Positions 5,401 to 6,132 of a stretch of 6,132 nt of DNA are shown here, piece by piece. The stretch spans positions 1 through 6,132 of the forward strand of contig RFJV01000107.1 in NCBI GenBank assembly GCA_003694775.1, written 5' to 3'. Below the pieces are notes generated by a model, which made no database searches, was not told where the DNA came from, and saw only the letters and a program-made list of their open reading frames with translations. The DNA comes from Chloroflexota bacterium (lineage in GTDB: Bacteria; Chloroflexota; Anaerolineae; 4572-78; J111). Made by a program: the position numbers and the translations under genes. Position 1 is the stretch's first letter. Every line of letters starts with the position of its first letter.

Positions 5401-5448
5401 GCGGTAGTGCGGTAGTGCGGTAGTGCGGTAGTGCGATAGTGCGATAGT
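5401..5448. repeat. Six 8-bp tandem repeats (GCGGTAGT/GCGATAGT)
   Basis: Four copies of GCGGTAGT (5401-5432), then two of GCGATAGT (5433-5448), then a decayed GCGGCTAC that runs into the stop codon of the upstream wzz-like gene (5453-5455). The array fills the gap between that stop and the promoter of the next gene. The unit is not a multiple of three and lies outside the genes, so copy-number change would not break a frame. It is a candidate slippage tract with variable copy number. Confidence 0.9.
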
Positions 5449-5452
5449 GCGG

Positions 5453-6132
5453 CTACTTTTTGGGAATTTCGGCCAGGACCGGCAGGCCCAGCGCCTCCAG
5501 GTCGGACCGGTCGCGGACGCTGTCGTCCAGGTATTCCAGCAGAAAGGCCAGCGCCACCCCCGCGGCCAGGGCCAGCCCCAGACGAACCGGCAGTTCCAGC
5601 CGCTGGGTCAGGGAGGGCGGCACTTCCGCCGGCGGCGACGGCTGGTCGATTATCTGAATCAGCGCGCCGGGTGTACCCAACTGGGCCAGGTAGCGGGGAC
5701 TGTCCTCCTGGAGGACATCCACCACCGCGGCGCTGATGTCGGCCAGTTCCTGGGCATTTCCCCAACTGACATTCAACCGCAGGATGCGGTGCTGTTTTTC
5801 CGCCACCGTCACCCCACTGACAATGCCCGGCGGAATGCGGACACTGCTTCCCCGGTCGGCCAGACGGCGGTTGATGTCATCGGCAAAGGCCTGACTGCTG
5901 ACAATAGCGGTCAGGTCATCCGCCAGATACTCGGACGATAGCCAGGCGTAGTAGCTATCGTAGCTGTACTGGCCGGCAATCTCCTGAGGCTTTACCCCCA
6001 CGGTAAACCGCATGGTGGTAGTGTACGTGGGCGGCGGGGTCTGGCGGGTCAGCAGGGTAATGGCCAGCACCCCCACGGCCAGCAGGACCGGAATCCAGGC
6101 CCGCCGCCAGATAATGTACCCGTATCGTTTCA
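5453..6132 (-). CDS. Second Wzz/GumC-like chain-length determinant (5' end at or beyond window edge)
   Basis: Wzz-family inner-membrane protein. A GTG at 6074-6076 could be read as a start, but the frame stays open to the right edge and codes for KRYGYIIWRRAWIPVLLAVG, the usual basic head and TM1 of the family, so the true start lies at or just past 6132. The last two bases could be part of an ATG. About 226 residues are visible. A periplasmic domain follows TM1 and leads to the Pro-rich stretch DQPSPPAEVPPSLTQRLELP before TM2 (about 164-180, counted from the GTG). After TM2 comes EYLDDSVRDRSDLEALGLPV, the well-conserved cytoplasmic signature, and the protein ends IPKK with no fused kinase domain. 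It is closer to the Wzz/GumC consensus than its neighbour, with which it may form mixed oligomers or act in a separate assembly. Confidence 0.87.
   Translation of the reverse strand, partial: KRYGYIIWRRAWIPVLLAVGVLAITLLTRQTPPPTYTTTMRFTVGVKPQEIAGQYSYDSYYAWLSSEYLADDLTAIVSSQAFADDINRRLADRGSSVRIPPGIVSGVTVAEKQHRILRLNVSWGNAQELADISAAVVDVLQEDSPRYLAQLGTPGALIQIIDQPSPPAEVPPSLTQRLELPVRLGLALAAGVALAFLLEYLDDSVRDRSDLEALGLPVLAEIPKK

Noticed and set aside
4578..5423. A 281-codon open frame on the + strand
   Set aside because: It mirrors the wzz-like gene on the other strand and shows the same His/Gln-rich shadow composition.
5401..5448. Short tandem repeats considered as a CRISPR remnant
   Set aside because: The units are 8 bp and contiguous with no spacers, and no cas gene is present.

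Overview
The window is 6.1 kb of G+C-rich bacterial DNA (about 60% G+C by eye). It looks chromosomal and probably comes from a Chloroflexota bacterium of the Anaerolineae kind. That assignment is an inference. It rests on the Thr/Pro-rich linker in front of the ComEA domains, on a CpsC/CpsD-style exopolysaccharide regulator pair encoded as separate genes, and on the general codon character. There is no 16S rRNA or other marker gene to confirm it.

Left part, + strand (1-2102): the 3' end of a comEA-like competence DNA receptor gene (SLBB plus helix-hairpin-helix) ends in a strong intrinsic terminator. It is followed by a two-gene unit: a Gpt/HPRT-like phosphoribosyltransferase with an odd PRPP loop, and, 10 bp later, an extended SDR nucleotide-sugar epimerase of the GalE type. 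The epimerase gene meets a convergent YgjP-type zinc metallopeptidase gene (2099-2596, - strand) with a 4-bp tail-to-tail overlap.

Middle (2597-2807): this 211-bp gene-free stretch is the most striking part of the window. From left to right it holds a near-perfect AT-rich palindrome, five helically phased 11-bp direct repeats of the TTGGGATATAT type in about 73% A+T DNA, a G+C-rich hairpin, and three same-strand DnaA boxes (two perfect TTATCCACA, one TTTTCCACA) spaced 21 and 22 bp apart. Together these have the layout of a replication origin: an unwinding element with repeats beside a DnaA box cluster. No dnaA or dnaN gene is in view, so this is a candidate only.

Right part, - strand (2808-6132): a four-gene exopolysaccharide cluster reads leftward. 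In transcription order it is a 5'-truncated Wzz/GumC-like chain-length protein, a second Wzz-like protein, a CpsD/CapB-like BY-kinase homologue whose P-loop has lost its glycines, and a long-form glucose-1-phosphate thymidylyltransferase. An extended -10 promoter sits upstream of the second wzz gene, next to a run of six 8-bp tandem repeats that follows the first wzz gene. The thymidylyltransferase (activated sugar supply), the epimerase (sugar conversion) and the Wzz/CpsD set (chain length and export control) together point to surface polysaccharide production.
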